Source: Streptomyces rochei (lineage in GTDB: Bacteria > Actinomycetota > Actinomycetes > Streptomycetales > Streptomycetaceae). Taken from it: 32,614 nt of DNA. Below, one piece after another: positions 22,870 through 30,813 of this stretch. The position numbers and the translations under genes are program-made. Where the stretch lies: assembly GCA_002155895.1 (NCBI GenBank), contig MUMD01000035.1:1-32614 (forward strand). Direction: 5' to 3'. Below the pieces are notes generated by a model. That model searched no databases. It had not been told where the DNA came from and was given only the letters and a program-made list of their open reading frames with translations. Each line of letters starts with the position of its first letter. Position 1 is the stretch's first letter.

Positions 22870-23901
22870 GTGGCGTCCAACCGGCCTGCCCCCGAGGCCC
22901 CGTTCGTGCCCAGCGGGCACGACACCGACACCTTCGGCTACGACGTTCACCGCGCCGAAGAGGGCCCCTGGGAGGAGTGGAACCCCACCGCGGAGTCCAT
23001 CCGCCCCGTGCGCGGCCGGCACCGCGTCGCCAAGCAGCGCGGCGGACTCGCCCGCAGCTCCACCGTCCTCGGCGTCGGTGTCATAGCCGCCGTCGGCGCG
23101 GGCGGGATGGCCAGCGCGCAGACCGGCAAGCCGCCGGTGTCGATCTCCGTGCCGGACCTGCCCAACGTCGGCTCGCTCATCTCCGACGAGGAGCCCGAGC
23201 CCGAAGGGTCCGCCACCCCGCTCAGCGGCATCGCCGCGGCCTCCGCCGGCACCGGGCAGGAGAGCGGCGCCGACGCCGGCGAGTCGCTGCGCGCCCGCAT
23301 CATGGCGCAGGCCGAGCAGCAGCAGGCCCAGGTCGAGAGCAAGGCCGCCGCCCAGGCGCAGGCCGCCGCCGAGAAGGCCGCCGCGGAAGCGGCCGCCAAG
23401 GCGGAGAAGGAGGCCAAGGCCAAGGCCGCCGCCGCCAAGAAGAAGGCGGAGGAGGAGGCCGCGAAGAAGGCCGAGGCCGAGCGTCTCGCGAAGCTGGCCA
23501 AGCAGTTCACGCTGCCGACCTCCTCGTACACGATCTCCTCGACCTTCGGCCAGGCGGGCCCCTACTGGGCCTCCGGCCACCACACCGGCCTCGACTTCGC
23601 CGCCCCCACGGGCACGCTGCTCAAGGCGGTGCACAGCGGCACCATCACGTCGGCCGGCTACGAGGGCTCCTACGGCTACAAGACCGTGCTCACCCTCGAC
23701 GACGGCACCGAGATCTGGTACGCCCACCAGTCCTCCATCAACGTCAGCGTCGGCCAGAAGGTCACCACCGGCGACGTCATCGGCCGCGTCGGCGCCACCG
23801 GCAACGTCACCGGCGCCCACCTCCACATGGAGGTCCACACGGCCGGCGGTGGCAGCCTCGACCCGTTGGCATGGCTGCAGAGCAAGGGCCTCACCCCCTG
23901 A
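22870..23901 (+). CDS. Secreted M23 family peptidoglycan peptidase
   Basis: A 343-residue LytM-type endopeptidase that should cut peptide bridges in the cell wall. A charged 60-residue N-terminal region precedes a hydrophobic signal segment (about 65-83, ending ASA), so it is exported. Next come a linker, an Ala/Lys/Glu-rich coiled coil (about 145-215) and the catalytic M23 domain (about 225-335). Zinc ligands are visible as His238-x3-Asp242 (HTGLD) and His317-x-His319 (HLH). The C-terminus is WLQSKG. Start GTG 22870 has GGAG 9 bases upstream. The c-di-AMP riboswitch in its leader ties expression to the second messenger that monitors turgor and cell-wall state. A stem at 23945-23970 probably ends the transcript. 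Confidence 0.94.
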   Translation: MASNRPAPEAPFVPSGHDTDTFGYDVHRAEEGPWEEWNPTAESIRPVRGRHRVAKQRGGLARSSTVLGVGVIAAVGAGGMASAQTGKPPVSISVPDLPNVGSLISDEEPEPEGSATPLSGIAAASAGTGQESGADAGESLRARIMAQAEQQQAQVESKAAAQAQAAAEKAAAEAAAKAEKEAKAKAAAAKKKAEEEAAKKAEAERLAKLAKQFTLPTSSYTISSTFGQAGPYWASGHHTGLDFAAPTGTLLKAVHSGTITSAGYEGSYGYKTVLTLDDGTEIWYAHQSSINVSVGQKVTTGDVIGRVGATGNVTGAHLHMEVHTAGGGSLDPLAWLQSKGLTP

Positions 23902-23944
23902 GCCACGCCGCACACGCCGATCGCCCCTCCTGATCCCCGGCGGT

Positions 23945-23970
23945 CCTGACGGCGACCCCCCGACGTCAGG
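23945..23970 (+). terminator. Probable terminator after the M23 peptidase gene
   Basis: 7-bp stem (CCTGACG/CGTCAGG) with a 12-base loop, 44 bases after the stop codon. Confidence 0.5.
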
Positions 23971-24040
23971 GCTGCCGGTTTGCGGGAACTTTGCCCCGCT
24001 TCCGGAATCGTGGGGTCCGCCGGGCTCGTTGACGCAGTAC

Positions 24041-24985
24041 ATGACTTCTCTGCGCAAGCTCGGCTCCTCCGACCTGGAGGTCTTCCCCCTCGCCCTCGGC
24101 GGCAACGTCTTCGGCTGGACCGCCGACCAGGACACCTCCTTCGCCGTCCTGGACGCCTACACGGCGGCGGGCGGCAACTTCATCGACACCGCCGACTCCT
24201 ACTCCGCCTGGGTCGACGGCAACAGCGGCGGCGAGTCCGAGACCGTCCTGGGCCAGTGGCTCGCGGCCCGCGGCAACCGGGATGACGTCGTCCTCGCCAC
24301 CAAGGTCAGCCAGCACCCCGAGTACCCCGGGCTGAGCGCCGCGAACATCAAGGCCGCCGCCGACGCCTCGCTGCGCCGCCTGGGCACCGACCACATCGAC
24401 CTCTACTACACCCACTTCGACAAGCCCGAGGTGCCGGTCGAGGAGATCATCGGCGCGCTCGACGAGCTGGTGCGGGCGGGCAAGGTCCGGCACATCGCCG
24501 CCTCCAACATCTCCGCCGAGCGGCTCGCCGCCTCCCTGGACTTCTCCGACCGTGAGGGCCTCGCCCGGTACGTGGCGATCCAGCCCCACTACAACCTGGT
24601 CTCGCGGGACACCTACGAGGGCGGGCTGCGCGACCTCGCCGAGCGGGCCGGGCTGGCCGCCGTGCCCTACTACGCCCTCGCGGCCGGCTTCCTCACCGGC
24701 AAGTACCGGCCCGGTGCCACCGTGGACAGCCCGCGCGCGGGCGGTGCCGCCCGGCACCTGGAGACCGAGCGGGGCCGCCGGGTCCTCGCCGCCCTGGACG
24801 AGATCGCCGGGGCCCACGACGCCCCCGTCGCCACCGTCGCCCTGGCCTGGCTGGCCGCACAGCCGACGGTGGCCGCGCCGATCGCGTCCGCGCGCACGGT
24901 GGAGCAGCTGCCGGCGCTGCTCGGGGTGGCGGAACTGACCCTGTCGGAGGACGAGGTCCGGCGGCTGACGCAGGCCTCGGCCTGA
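24041..24985 (+). CDS. Aldo/keto reductase
   Basis: A 314-residue NADPH-dependent oxidoreductase of the aldo/keto reductase superfamily, with an eight-stranded barrel. The catalytic tetrad is visible: Asp49 and Tyr54 in FIDTADSYS, Lys88 in LATKVS and His125 in LYYTHFD. The later segments IAASNIS and AAPIASARTVEQL fit the cofactor-binding part. The natural substrate is unknown. Start ATG 24041 is supported by the usual family N-terminus (MTSLRKLGSSDLEVFPLALGG), but there is no Shine-Dalgarno nearby, so the message may be leaderless. It is convergent with prsW, with a GC-rich hairpin between them. Confidence 0.94.
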   Translation: MTSLRKLGSSDLEVFPLALGGNVFGWTADQDTSFAVLDAYTAAGGNFIDTADSYSAWVDGNSGGESETVLGQWLAARGNRDDVVLATKVSQHPEYPGLSAANIKAAADASLRRLGTDHIDLYYTHFDKPEVPVEEIIGALDELVRAGKVRHIAASNISAERLAASLDFSDREGLARYVAIQPHYNLVSRDTYEGGLRDLAERAGLAAVPYYALAAGFLTGKYRPGATVDSPRAGGAARHLETERGRRVLAALDEIAGAHDAPVATVALAWLAAQPTVAAPIASARTVEQLPALLGVAELTLSEDEVRRLTQASA

Positions 24986-24996
24986 GGACCCGCCGT

Positions 24997-25019
24997 CGGC
25001 CCCCGGTGGGCCGGGGCCG
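24997..25019. terminator. Shared hairpin between convergent aldo/keto reductase and prsW genes
   Basis: Stem CGGCCCC/GGGGCCG with a 9-base loop, in the 40-base gap between two convergent stop codons. Confidence 0.5.
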
Positions 25020-25025
25020 GCGAGG

Positions 25026-26504
25026 TCACGGCCGGCGGGGCAGCGGCTGGTGGTGGGCCGGGTGAGCCGACGGGTACGCGGGCCGGCTACGGGCGTGAGC
25101 GGGGAAGGGCGCCGGTACCCAGGCCGGGGTGAACGCCGGGGCCGCGGGAGCCGGGTGGCCGTGGCCGTACCCGCCGTACGGGGCCACGGGTGCGAATCCG
25201 CCGGGCCGGGCCGCGTACCCGTATCCGGCGTAGGCGACCGCCGCGTACCCGTACCCGTACCCGGCGTGGGAGCCGGGCGTCCCGTACCCCGGCCAGGGGA
25301 TGACGGGCGGTGGTGCCGTCGCCCGTGCCGCGTGGTCCAGCGCCGGGCGGGCCACGTCGCGGCGGTGCCACAGCGCGTCCAGCAACTCCCGCTCCCGTAC
25401 GGCGAAGTCGGGGCCCGCCCGGCCCTTGCGCCCCCGCTGCCGCAGGAACGCCAGCGAGGTCGCGTACGCCTCGTACTGCGCCACCGCCCGCGCCGCCTGC
25501 TTCCCGGCGTGCCGGCGGGCGTACTGCCGGGCGAGGCGGCGGGCGTGCATCGAGGCGAGCGTGTGCGGCTCCGCCGGTGCCAGCCAGCCGGCCATGACGT
25601 AGGCGGGAAGCTCCTCGCGCACGGTGCGCAGTTCGCGCTGCCGCGTCCAGATCACCAGCCAGGTCAGCAGGCCGAAGCAGGGCACCATGAACGCGCCGTA
25701 CACGGCGAGGAAGCCGTACTCGCCGAACGCGGCCGAACCGTTCCACAGCGCGTGCATGCCCATCGCGAGCAGCAGGCCGGCCAGCGGGAGCAGGGCGCGG
25801 CGCAGGTGGTGCCGGCCGGTGGACAGCGCGGCGATGCCGAAGCCGATGCCGGTGAGCACGGTGAAGAGCGGGTGGGCGAAGGGTGACATGACGACGCGGA
25901 CGAAGAAGGTCGCCGCGGTCACGGAGGCGAAACCGCTGTCCCCGGTGAGCTGGTCGGTGCCGAAGGCGTTGCCCAGATAGAGGATGTTCTCGGTGAAGGC
26001 GAAGCCGGTGGCGGTGACGCCCGCCGTGACGACGCCGTCGACGATGCCGGTGAAGTCCCGCCGGCGGAAGAGGAAGACCAGGAGGACGGCGGCGGCCTTC
26101 GCGGACTCCTCGACGACCGGCGCTATCACCGTGGCGCCCAGGGTGTCCGCGCCGGCCGGGTCGGCGGTGGCCGTGGCTATCCAGCGCGTCGCGAAGCTGT
26201 TGGCGATGATCGCTATCAGGGCGGCGGCGCAGGCGCCCCAGGCGAAGCAGAAGACCAGATTCCGCCAGGGGCCCGGCTCCACCCGGTCGAGCCAGCGGAA
26301 CGCGGCCATGAGCAGCGGCACGGGCAGCACCGCGAGGCCGAGTCCCACCAGGAAGCCCTGGGTGCCGGTCTGTTCGCGCACCAGGGCCAGGATCACCAGG
26401 CCGGAGATGGCCAGCAGCGTGGTCAGGGCCCCGTAACGCACCCAGCCGCGCTGCCACCAGTGCGGACGCGGCGGATTCGTCGGATACGGGGGACAGGTGG
26501 CCAC
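25026..26504 (-). CDS. PrsW family intramembrane metalloprotease
   Basis: A 492-residue polytopic membrane protease of the PrsW/CPBP-like group. In Bacillus, PrsW cleaves the anti-sigma factor RsiW. The motifs are EESAK (132-136), FTEN (170-173) and a conserved His211 (FAHPLF), within about eight transmembrane segments (residues 25-300). The C-terminal part is cytoplasmic-looking and ends in a Gly/Tyr/Pro-rich tail (GYGYGYAAVAYAGYGY). Start GTG 26504 lies 10 bases after the trmB stop, so it is probably the last gene of a lhgO-trmB-prsW unit. No sigma/anti-sigma pair is nearby, so the substrate is unknown. Confidence 0.92.
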   Translation of the reverse strand: MATCPPYPTNPPRPHWWQRGWVRYGALTTLLAISGLVILALVREQTGTQGFLVGLGLAVLPVPLLMAAFRWLDRVEPGPWRNLVFCFAWGACAAALIAIIANSFATRWIATATADPAGADTLGATVIAPVVEESAKAAAVLLVFLFRRRDFTGIVDGVVTAGVTATGFAFTENILYLGNAFGTDQLTGDSGFASVTAATFFVRVVMSPFAHPLFTVLTGIGFGIAALSTGRHHLRRALLPLAGLLLAMGMHALWNGSAAFGEYGFLAVYGAFMVPCFGLLTWLVIWTRQRELRTVREELPAYVMAGWLAPAEPHTLASMHARRLARQYARRHAGKQAARAVAQYEAYATSLAFLRQRGRKGRAGPDFAVRERELLDALWHRRDVARPALDHAARATAPPPVIPWPGYGTPGSHAGYGYGYAAVAYAGYGYAARPGGFAPVAPYGGYGHGHPAPAAPAFTPAWVPAPFPAHARSRPAYPSAHPAHHQPLPRRP

Positions 26505-26514
26505 GGCATGGACC

Positions 26515-27369
26515 CTAACCGGTGGGGGGCTGCTCCTGATGACGATCGCCGTGCTGTACGCGGCGGAAGAGCAAGTCGTTCACCACATGACCCTTGTCCA
26601 GTCCCTGGCCCTCGAAACGGGTCAGCGGGCGGTGGGCGGGGCGCGGCGCGAATCCGCCGCCGGGCACGGTGTTCTCGAAGTCGGGGTGCGCGGTGAGCAC
26701 CTCGAGCATCTGCTCGGCGTACGGCTCCCAGTCGGTGGCGCAGTGCAGGACGGCCCCCGGAGCGAGCCGGGTCGCGGCCAGGGTGAGGAACTCCGGCTGG
26801 ATGAGGCGGCGCTTGTGGTGCCGCTTCTTGGGCCAGGGGTCGGGGAAGTAGACGCGCAGTCCGGCGAGGGAGTCGGGGGCGAGCATCTCCCGCAGGAGGA
26901 TGATCGCGTCGCCGTTGCCCACCCGGATGTTGGACAGCCCGTTCCGCTCCGCGAGACCGAGCAGGTTGCCCTGGCCGGGGGTGTGGACGTCCACGGCGAG
27001 GATGTTGGTCTCCGGGTCGGCGGCGGCCATCTGGGCGGTGGCCTCGCCCATGCCGAAGCCGATCTCCAGGACGACGGGGCGGCCGTTGCCGAACAGCTCG
27101 CCGAGGTCGATGACCCGCTGCCCGTCGATGTCCAGTCCCCACAGCGGCCACAACCGCTGCAGGGCGTCCGCCTGCCCGGTGGTCACCCGGCTCCGGCGGG
27201 GCTGGAAACTCCGGATCCGCCGCTCGAAGTGCGAGCCGGCGGGATCGGCCTTCGGGCCGTCGGGGAACCGCGGCTCGCCCTTGGCGCGGGCGTGCCTCAG
27301 GGAGTCACCGGGGTCACCGGGATGCGGGGCTGGCTGGGGGGCGTCGGAGGCGCTGCGGAAATCAGACAC
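26515..27369 (-). CDS. trmB: tRNA (guanine-N7-)-methyltransferase TrmB
   Basis: Methylates N7 of guanosine 46 in the variable loop of tRNAs using S-adenosylmethionine. 284 residues, longer than the E. coli enzyme because of an Arg/Pro-rich N-terminal extension of about 45 residues. The SAM motif EIGFGMGE (102-109) and the family signature YFPDPWPKKRHHKRR (174-188) are intact, as is the late CATDWEPYAEQML stretch. Start GTG 27369, with GGGAG close upstream. It is 13 bases downstream of lhgO and 10 upstream of prsW on the same strand, so the three genes are likely cotranscribed. Confidence 0.95.
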   Translation of the reverse strand: MSDFRSASDAPQPAPHPGDPGDSLRHARAKGEPRFPDGPKADPAGSHFERRIRSFQPRRSRVTTGQADALQRLWPLWGLDIDGQRVIDLGELFGNGRPVVLEIGFGMGEATAQMAAADPETNILAVDVHTPGQGNLLGLAERNGLSNIRVGNGDAIILLREMLAPDSLAGLRVYFPDPWPKKRHHKRRLIQPEFLTLAATRLAPGAVLHCATDWEPYAEQMLEVLTAHPDFENTVPGGGFAPRPAHRPLTRFEGQGLDKGHVVNDLLFRRVQHGDRHQEQPPTG

Positions 27370-27382
27370 AGTGCTCCCGATT

Positions 27383-28624
27383 TTACGGCCGCACGGCCTC
27401 CTCCAGCATGGCCAGGGCCCGCCGGCCCACCTCCCGGCCGATGGGGAGGGAGGCCGTCGCGGCGGGCGACGGGGCGTTCAGGACGTGCACCGTGTGGGCG
27501 GCCTCGCGGATCAGGAAGTCGTCCACCAGCGTCCCGTCCGCCAGCACCGCCTGCGCCCGCACCCCGGCGGGCGCCGCCACCAGGTCGTCCTCCGTCACCG
27601 CGGGCAGCAGTCGGCGCACGGCCGTGGTGAACGCGGCCTTGGACAGCGATCGCCGCAGCTCGCCCGCCCCGTACCTCCAGTGCCGCCGCGCGATCCGCCA
27701 CGAGCCCGGCCAGGCCAGCGTCCCGCCCAGCTCGCGGGGCCGCACCACGCCCCAGCCGTACCCCTCCCGGGCGAGGGCCGGCACCGCGTTGGGCCCGATG
27801 TGCACGCCCCCGTCGATCCCCCGGGTCAGATGCACCCCGAGGAAGGGGAACGCCGGGTCCGGCACCGGGTACACCAGGCCCCGGACCAGCTCCGGGCGCG
27901 CCAGCTCGTAGTACTCGCCCCGGAAGGGGACGATCCGCATGCCGGGGTCGTCGCCGGTGAGGCGGGCGATCTCGTCGCAGTGCAGCCCGGCGCAGTTGAC
28001 CATGACGCGGGCGCGGAGCACGTCCCCGGAGCGGGTGCGGACGGCGACCCCGAGGCCGGGGCGGCGGTCGACGTGCCGCACCTCGGCGCCGTAGCGGATC
28101 TCCGCGCCGGAGGCGTGCGCCAGCTGCCGGGCCACGGCCACGTAGTCGCAGACGCCGGTGGTGCCGACGTGGATGGCGGCCAGGCCCCTGACCTCCGGCT
28201 CGTGCTCCGGGATCTGGGCGGCGCCCAGCTCGCGCACCGGTATGCCGTTCTCCCGGGCGCGCTGGACCAGGGCGTGCAGGCGGGGCAGCTCGGCGCGCTC
28301 GGTGGCGACGATCAGCTTGCCGGTGACGGCGTGGGGGATGCCGTACTCGGCGCAGAACTTCACCATCTCCGCCGCGCCCCGCACCGCGTACCGCGCCTTG
28401 AGGGAGCCCGGCCGGTAGTAGACGCCGCTGTGGATGACGCCGCTGTTGCGGCCGGTCTGGTGGCGGGCCGGACCCGGCTCCTTCTCCAGCACCGTCACCC
28501 TGGTGCCCGGAGCGGCGCGCGTGATCGCGTACGCCGTCGACAGGCCGACGATCCCGCCGCCCACCACCAGCACGTCGCAGTCGTGTCCGGCGCCGCGCCC
28601 GCTCGCGGTCCTCACCTGTGCCAT
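27383..28624 (-). CDS. lhgO: L-2-hydroxyglutarate oxidase / FAD-dependent oxidoreductase
   Basis: About 413 residues. The N-terminus has the FAD-binding dinucleotide fold VLVVGGGIVGLSTAYAI (GGGIVG at about 22-27), followed by RHQTGRNSGVIHSGVYYRPGSLKA and later PFRGEYYEL and GVHLTRGIDGGVHIGPNA, the family signature. Homologues oxidise L-2-hydroxyglutarate to 2-oxoglutarate and pass electrons to the membrane quinone pool. I prefer ATG 28624, with GGGAGG 11 bases upstream; an in-frame start at 28657 would add 11 residues. It is the first gene of the lhgO-trmB-prsW group. The 87 bases to the upstream sporulation gene probably hold a promoter. Confidence 0.92.
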   Translation of the reverse strand: MAQVRTASGRGAGHDCDVLVVGGGIVGLSTAYAITRAAPGTRVTVLEKEPGPARHQTGRNSGVIHSGVYYRPGSLKARYAVRGAAEMVKFCAEYGIPHAVTGKLIVATERAELPRLHALVQRARENGIPVRELGAAQIPEHEPEVRGLAAIHVGTTGVCDYVAVARQLAHASGAEIRYGAEVRHVDRRPGLGVAVRTRSGDVLRARVMVNCAGLHCDEIARLTGDDPGMRIVPFRGEYYELARPELVRGLVYPVPDPAFPFLGVHLTRGIDGGVHIGPNAVPALAREGYGWGVVRPRELGGTLAWPGSWRIARRHWRYGAGELRRSLSKAAFTTAVRRLLPAVTEDDLVAAPAGVRAQAVLADGTLVDDFLIREAAHTVHVLNAPSPAATASLPIGREVGRRALAMLEEAVRP

Positions 28625-28711
28625 CTCCCGGCCCACCTCCCGGTTCCGATAGTGCACTGCGCCACTGACAATGCCTTCAAACCCGGGAGCGGCGTCTCGG
28701 AACGCGGTCGC

Positions 28712-30133
28712 TCACGCCGTGGTCATCAGCAGCGGCCGGGCGCGCTCGCGCAGCTCGGCCACGCGCGGCTCGTCGCCGTACGGCTCCAGGCGGTGCAGGA
28801 GGTCCCTGACGTACTCGGTGGTGCGGGCCGAGGAGATGCGGCCGGCGACCTCCACCGCCCGCACGCCCTGCTCGCAGGCCGCGTCCAGGTTGCCGGACTC
28901 CAGCTCGGCCACCGCCGAGACGACGAGCCTGAGGCCGTGCGAGCGGACGAACTCCTCCGTCGGCTTCGACAGGGCCTGCTCGGTGAAGCGGCGGACCTGG
29001 CGCGGGGCCTTCAGGTCGCGGTAGCACTCGGCCGCGTCGGCGGCGAACCGGTCGTAGGAGTAGAAACCCAGCCACGTCGGGTCGCTGTCGCCGGGACGGG
29101 CGCGCTCCAGCCAGCTCTCGGCGGCCTTCAGGGCGGCGCCCGCCGCCGGGGCGTCGCCCGCGCGCGCGTGTGCGCGCGCCTCGACCAGGCGGAAGAAGCT
29201 CATGGTGCGGGCCGTGGCCAGTCCGCGGTTGCGTTCGAGCGCGGCCTGGGCGAGGTCGACGCCCTCGTCGCCGAAGCCGCGGTAGGTCGCCTGGAGCGAC
29301 ATGGAGGCGAGCACATAGCCGCCGAGCGGTACGTCGGCCGCGGCGCGGGCCAGGCGCAGCGCCTGGATGTAGTACCGCTGGGCCGCCTCCTGCTGGCCGG
29401 TGTCGAAGGCCATCCAGCCCGCCAGGCGGGTCAGTTCGGCCGAGGCGCCGAACAGGGCGCGGCCGACCTCGTCGGAGTAGGAGCCGAGGAGCAGGGGCGC
29501 CGCCTCGACGCGTAAGCACTCGGGGACCATCGACGAACGCCAGTCGCCGCCGCCGTACTTGGAGTCCCAGCGCCGCGCGTCCTCGGCGGCCTCCCGCAGT
29601 TTCTGCACATCGCTGTGGCCGACTTTGAGCGGTGCGCCGGAGCCCTCGGCCGGGCTCGCCTCGCGCGCCACCGAGCTGTCGGCCGGGGTTATCAGCCACC
29701 GGGAGGCGGGCGTCGCGTACGCGCTCACGGCGAACGAGCCGGCCAGGGACTGCCAGATGCCGCCGCCGGCCCGGCGTCCGGCGAGGTCGAGCCGGTACAG
29801 CTCGGTGGCGGACCGGACCGCCTGGCCGACGTCCCGGGGGAAGGCGAGGCCCACCTCGGGGGCGGGGTCCGCGTCCGCCAGGCCGATCTCGTGCAGCGGC
29901 ACCGGGCGGCCGAGCTTCTGGCCGATGGCCGCGGCGATGAGGTGCGGAGCCGCACCCTGCGGCACCATGCCCTTCGACACCCAGCGCGCCACCGACGTCT
30001 TGTCGTAGCGGAGCGTCAGACCGCGCTGGGCACCTAGGTCGTTGACCCGCCGGGCGAGGCCGGCGTTGCTGATTCCCGCGAGGGCGAGAACGGCGCCGAG
30101 CTTTTCGTTCGGCCCGCGTTGCTCCCTGGACAT
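28712..30133 (-). CDS. Sporulation-associated regulator, Orf1590/NsdA-like, with a TTA codon
   Basis: 473 residues. The N-terminus resembles a DNA-binding helix-turn-helix ([38 protein letters not shown]); the remainder is TPR-like helical repeats ([22 protein letters not shown] and similar). It closely recalls the S. griseus Orf1590 and S. coelicolor NsdA group, linked to sporulation and antibiotic control. Start ATG 30133, with GAGGGG 6 bases upstream. Codon 207 (Leu in PECLRVE; bases 29515-29513) is TTA, the only in-frame TTA I found in this window, so translation probably depends on the developmentally controlled bldA tRNA. It is divergent from the cyclase-like gene across 680 bases. Confidence 0.88.
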   Translation of the reverse strand: MSREQRGPNEKLGAVLALAGISNAGLARRVNDLGAQRGLTLRYDKTSVARWVSKGMVPQGAAPHLIAAAIGQKLGRPVPLHEIGLADADPAPEVGLAFPRDVGQAVRSATELYRLDLAGRRAGGGIWQSLAGSFAVSAYATPASRWLITPADSSVAREASPAEGSGAPLKVGHSDVQKLREAAEDARRWDSKYGGGDWRSSMVPECLRVEAAPLLLGSYSDEVGRALFGASAELTRLAGWMAFDTGQQEAAQRYYIQALRLARAAADVPLGGYVLASMSLQATYRGFGDEGVDLAQAALERNRGLATARTMSFFRLVEARAHARAGDAPAAGAALKAAESWLERARPGDSDPTWLGFYSYDRFAADAAECYRDLKAPRQVRRFTEQALSKPTEEFVRSHGLRLVVSAVAELESGNLDAACEQGVRAVEVAGRISSARTTEYVRDLLHRLEPYGDEPRVAELRERARPLLMTTA

Positions 30134-30813
30134 GCGCCACCCCTCGACACAGACGGCTGCCGCGCTGGCATAACCACGCGGCATTCGTAAACCCAGCGTA
30201 GTTCGCCGCATCCCATGCGTTAAGAGGCATTGTTCCGGATGGCGGGATTGTGGTCCGTACTCAAGTGCGGTGTCTGCACTGTCCGTTGCCGCGTGCTCCC
30301 GGTGTGTGGCCGTGCGCCCGGCCGTGCGCTCTTCTCCGGCCACACCGGGAGCGGTTCCATGGGCGGTGCGTGGGTCGGCCCGCTGTACTGGATCCAGTGG
30401 GCTGGGGGAACACCGCCGCCTACATCCCCGCGGGCGGCGGACCGGTCCGGGGGGTGTGCCTCGCCTCCCGGGCCGCGCGCCGCCGGTCGGTGCGCAAAGC
30501 CTGTACGGAGCGTGTTCGAGCGTGTTCTCGTAACGTCGAATTGGCTGAAAATCGTCCCCGGTGTTTCCGGGTGCCGACGCCCTCACCATGGGAGTTGAGG
30601 GCGCGTTGGGTGGCCAAGGGGCGCGTTGCGGGGGCGCATTCGCGTCGACTTCACGCCTGCCGGGCAGGCAGTCGGCCTTCGCGGGTGAACACCCGCGGGG
30701 GCGCATTCATGGGAGCACATGCGGCTCCGCCGCTGCTCCGCGGCGCGCCCTTCATGGCAGCATGGGACCAGTTCGTACGGTGCACTGGTTGTCCCCAGCC
30801 TGTGGAGGCGTCG
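30134..30813. other. Structured 680-bp noncoding region between divergent genes
   Basis: No gene is supported here. It holds: a 12-bp inverted repeat GCTCCCGGTGTG/CACACCGGGAGC (30295-30306 and 30341-30352) enclosing a tandem GGCCGTGCGC; the palindrome ACTGGATCCAGT (30387-30398); a tandem GAGCGTGTTC repeat (about 30508-30527); a 14-base direct repeat GCGGGGGCGCATTC (30628-30641 and 30695-30708); a hairpin CGCGGGT-GAAC-ACCCGCG (30680-30697); and two TTCATGG(G/C)AGCA copies (30706-30717 and about 30751-30762). It must contain promoters for both flanking genes and may encode a small RNA. Confidence 0.55.

Noticed and set aside
30785-30800. DnaA box-like sequence (TTGTCCCC) near the cyclase-like start, also at 908
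   Set aside because: Does not match the Streptomyces box TTGTCCACA, occurs singly, and no origin features are present.
30561-30813. Lasso-peptide precursor upstream of the cyclase-like gene
   Set aside because: The short frames here show no leader/core organisation, no conserved Thr near a core start and no ribosome site; composition matches noncoding DNA.
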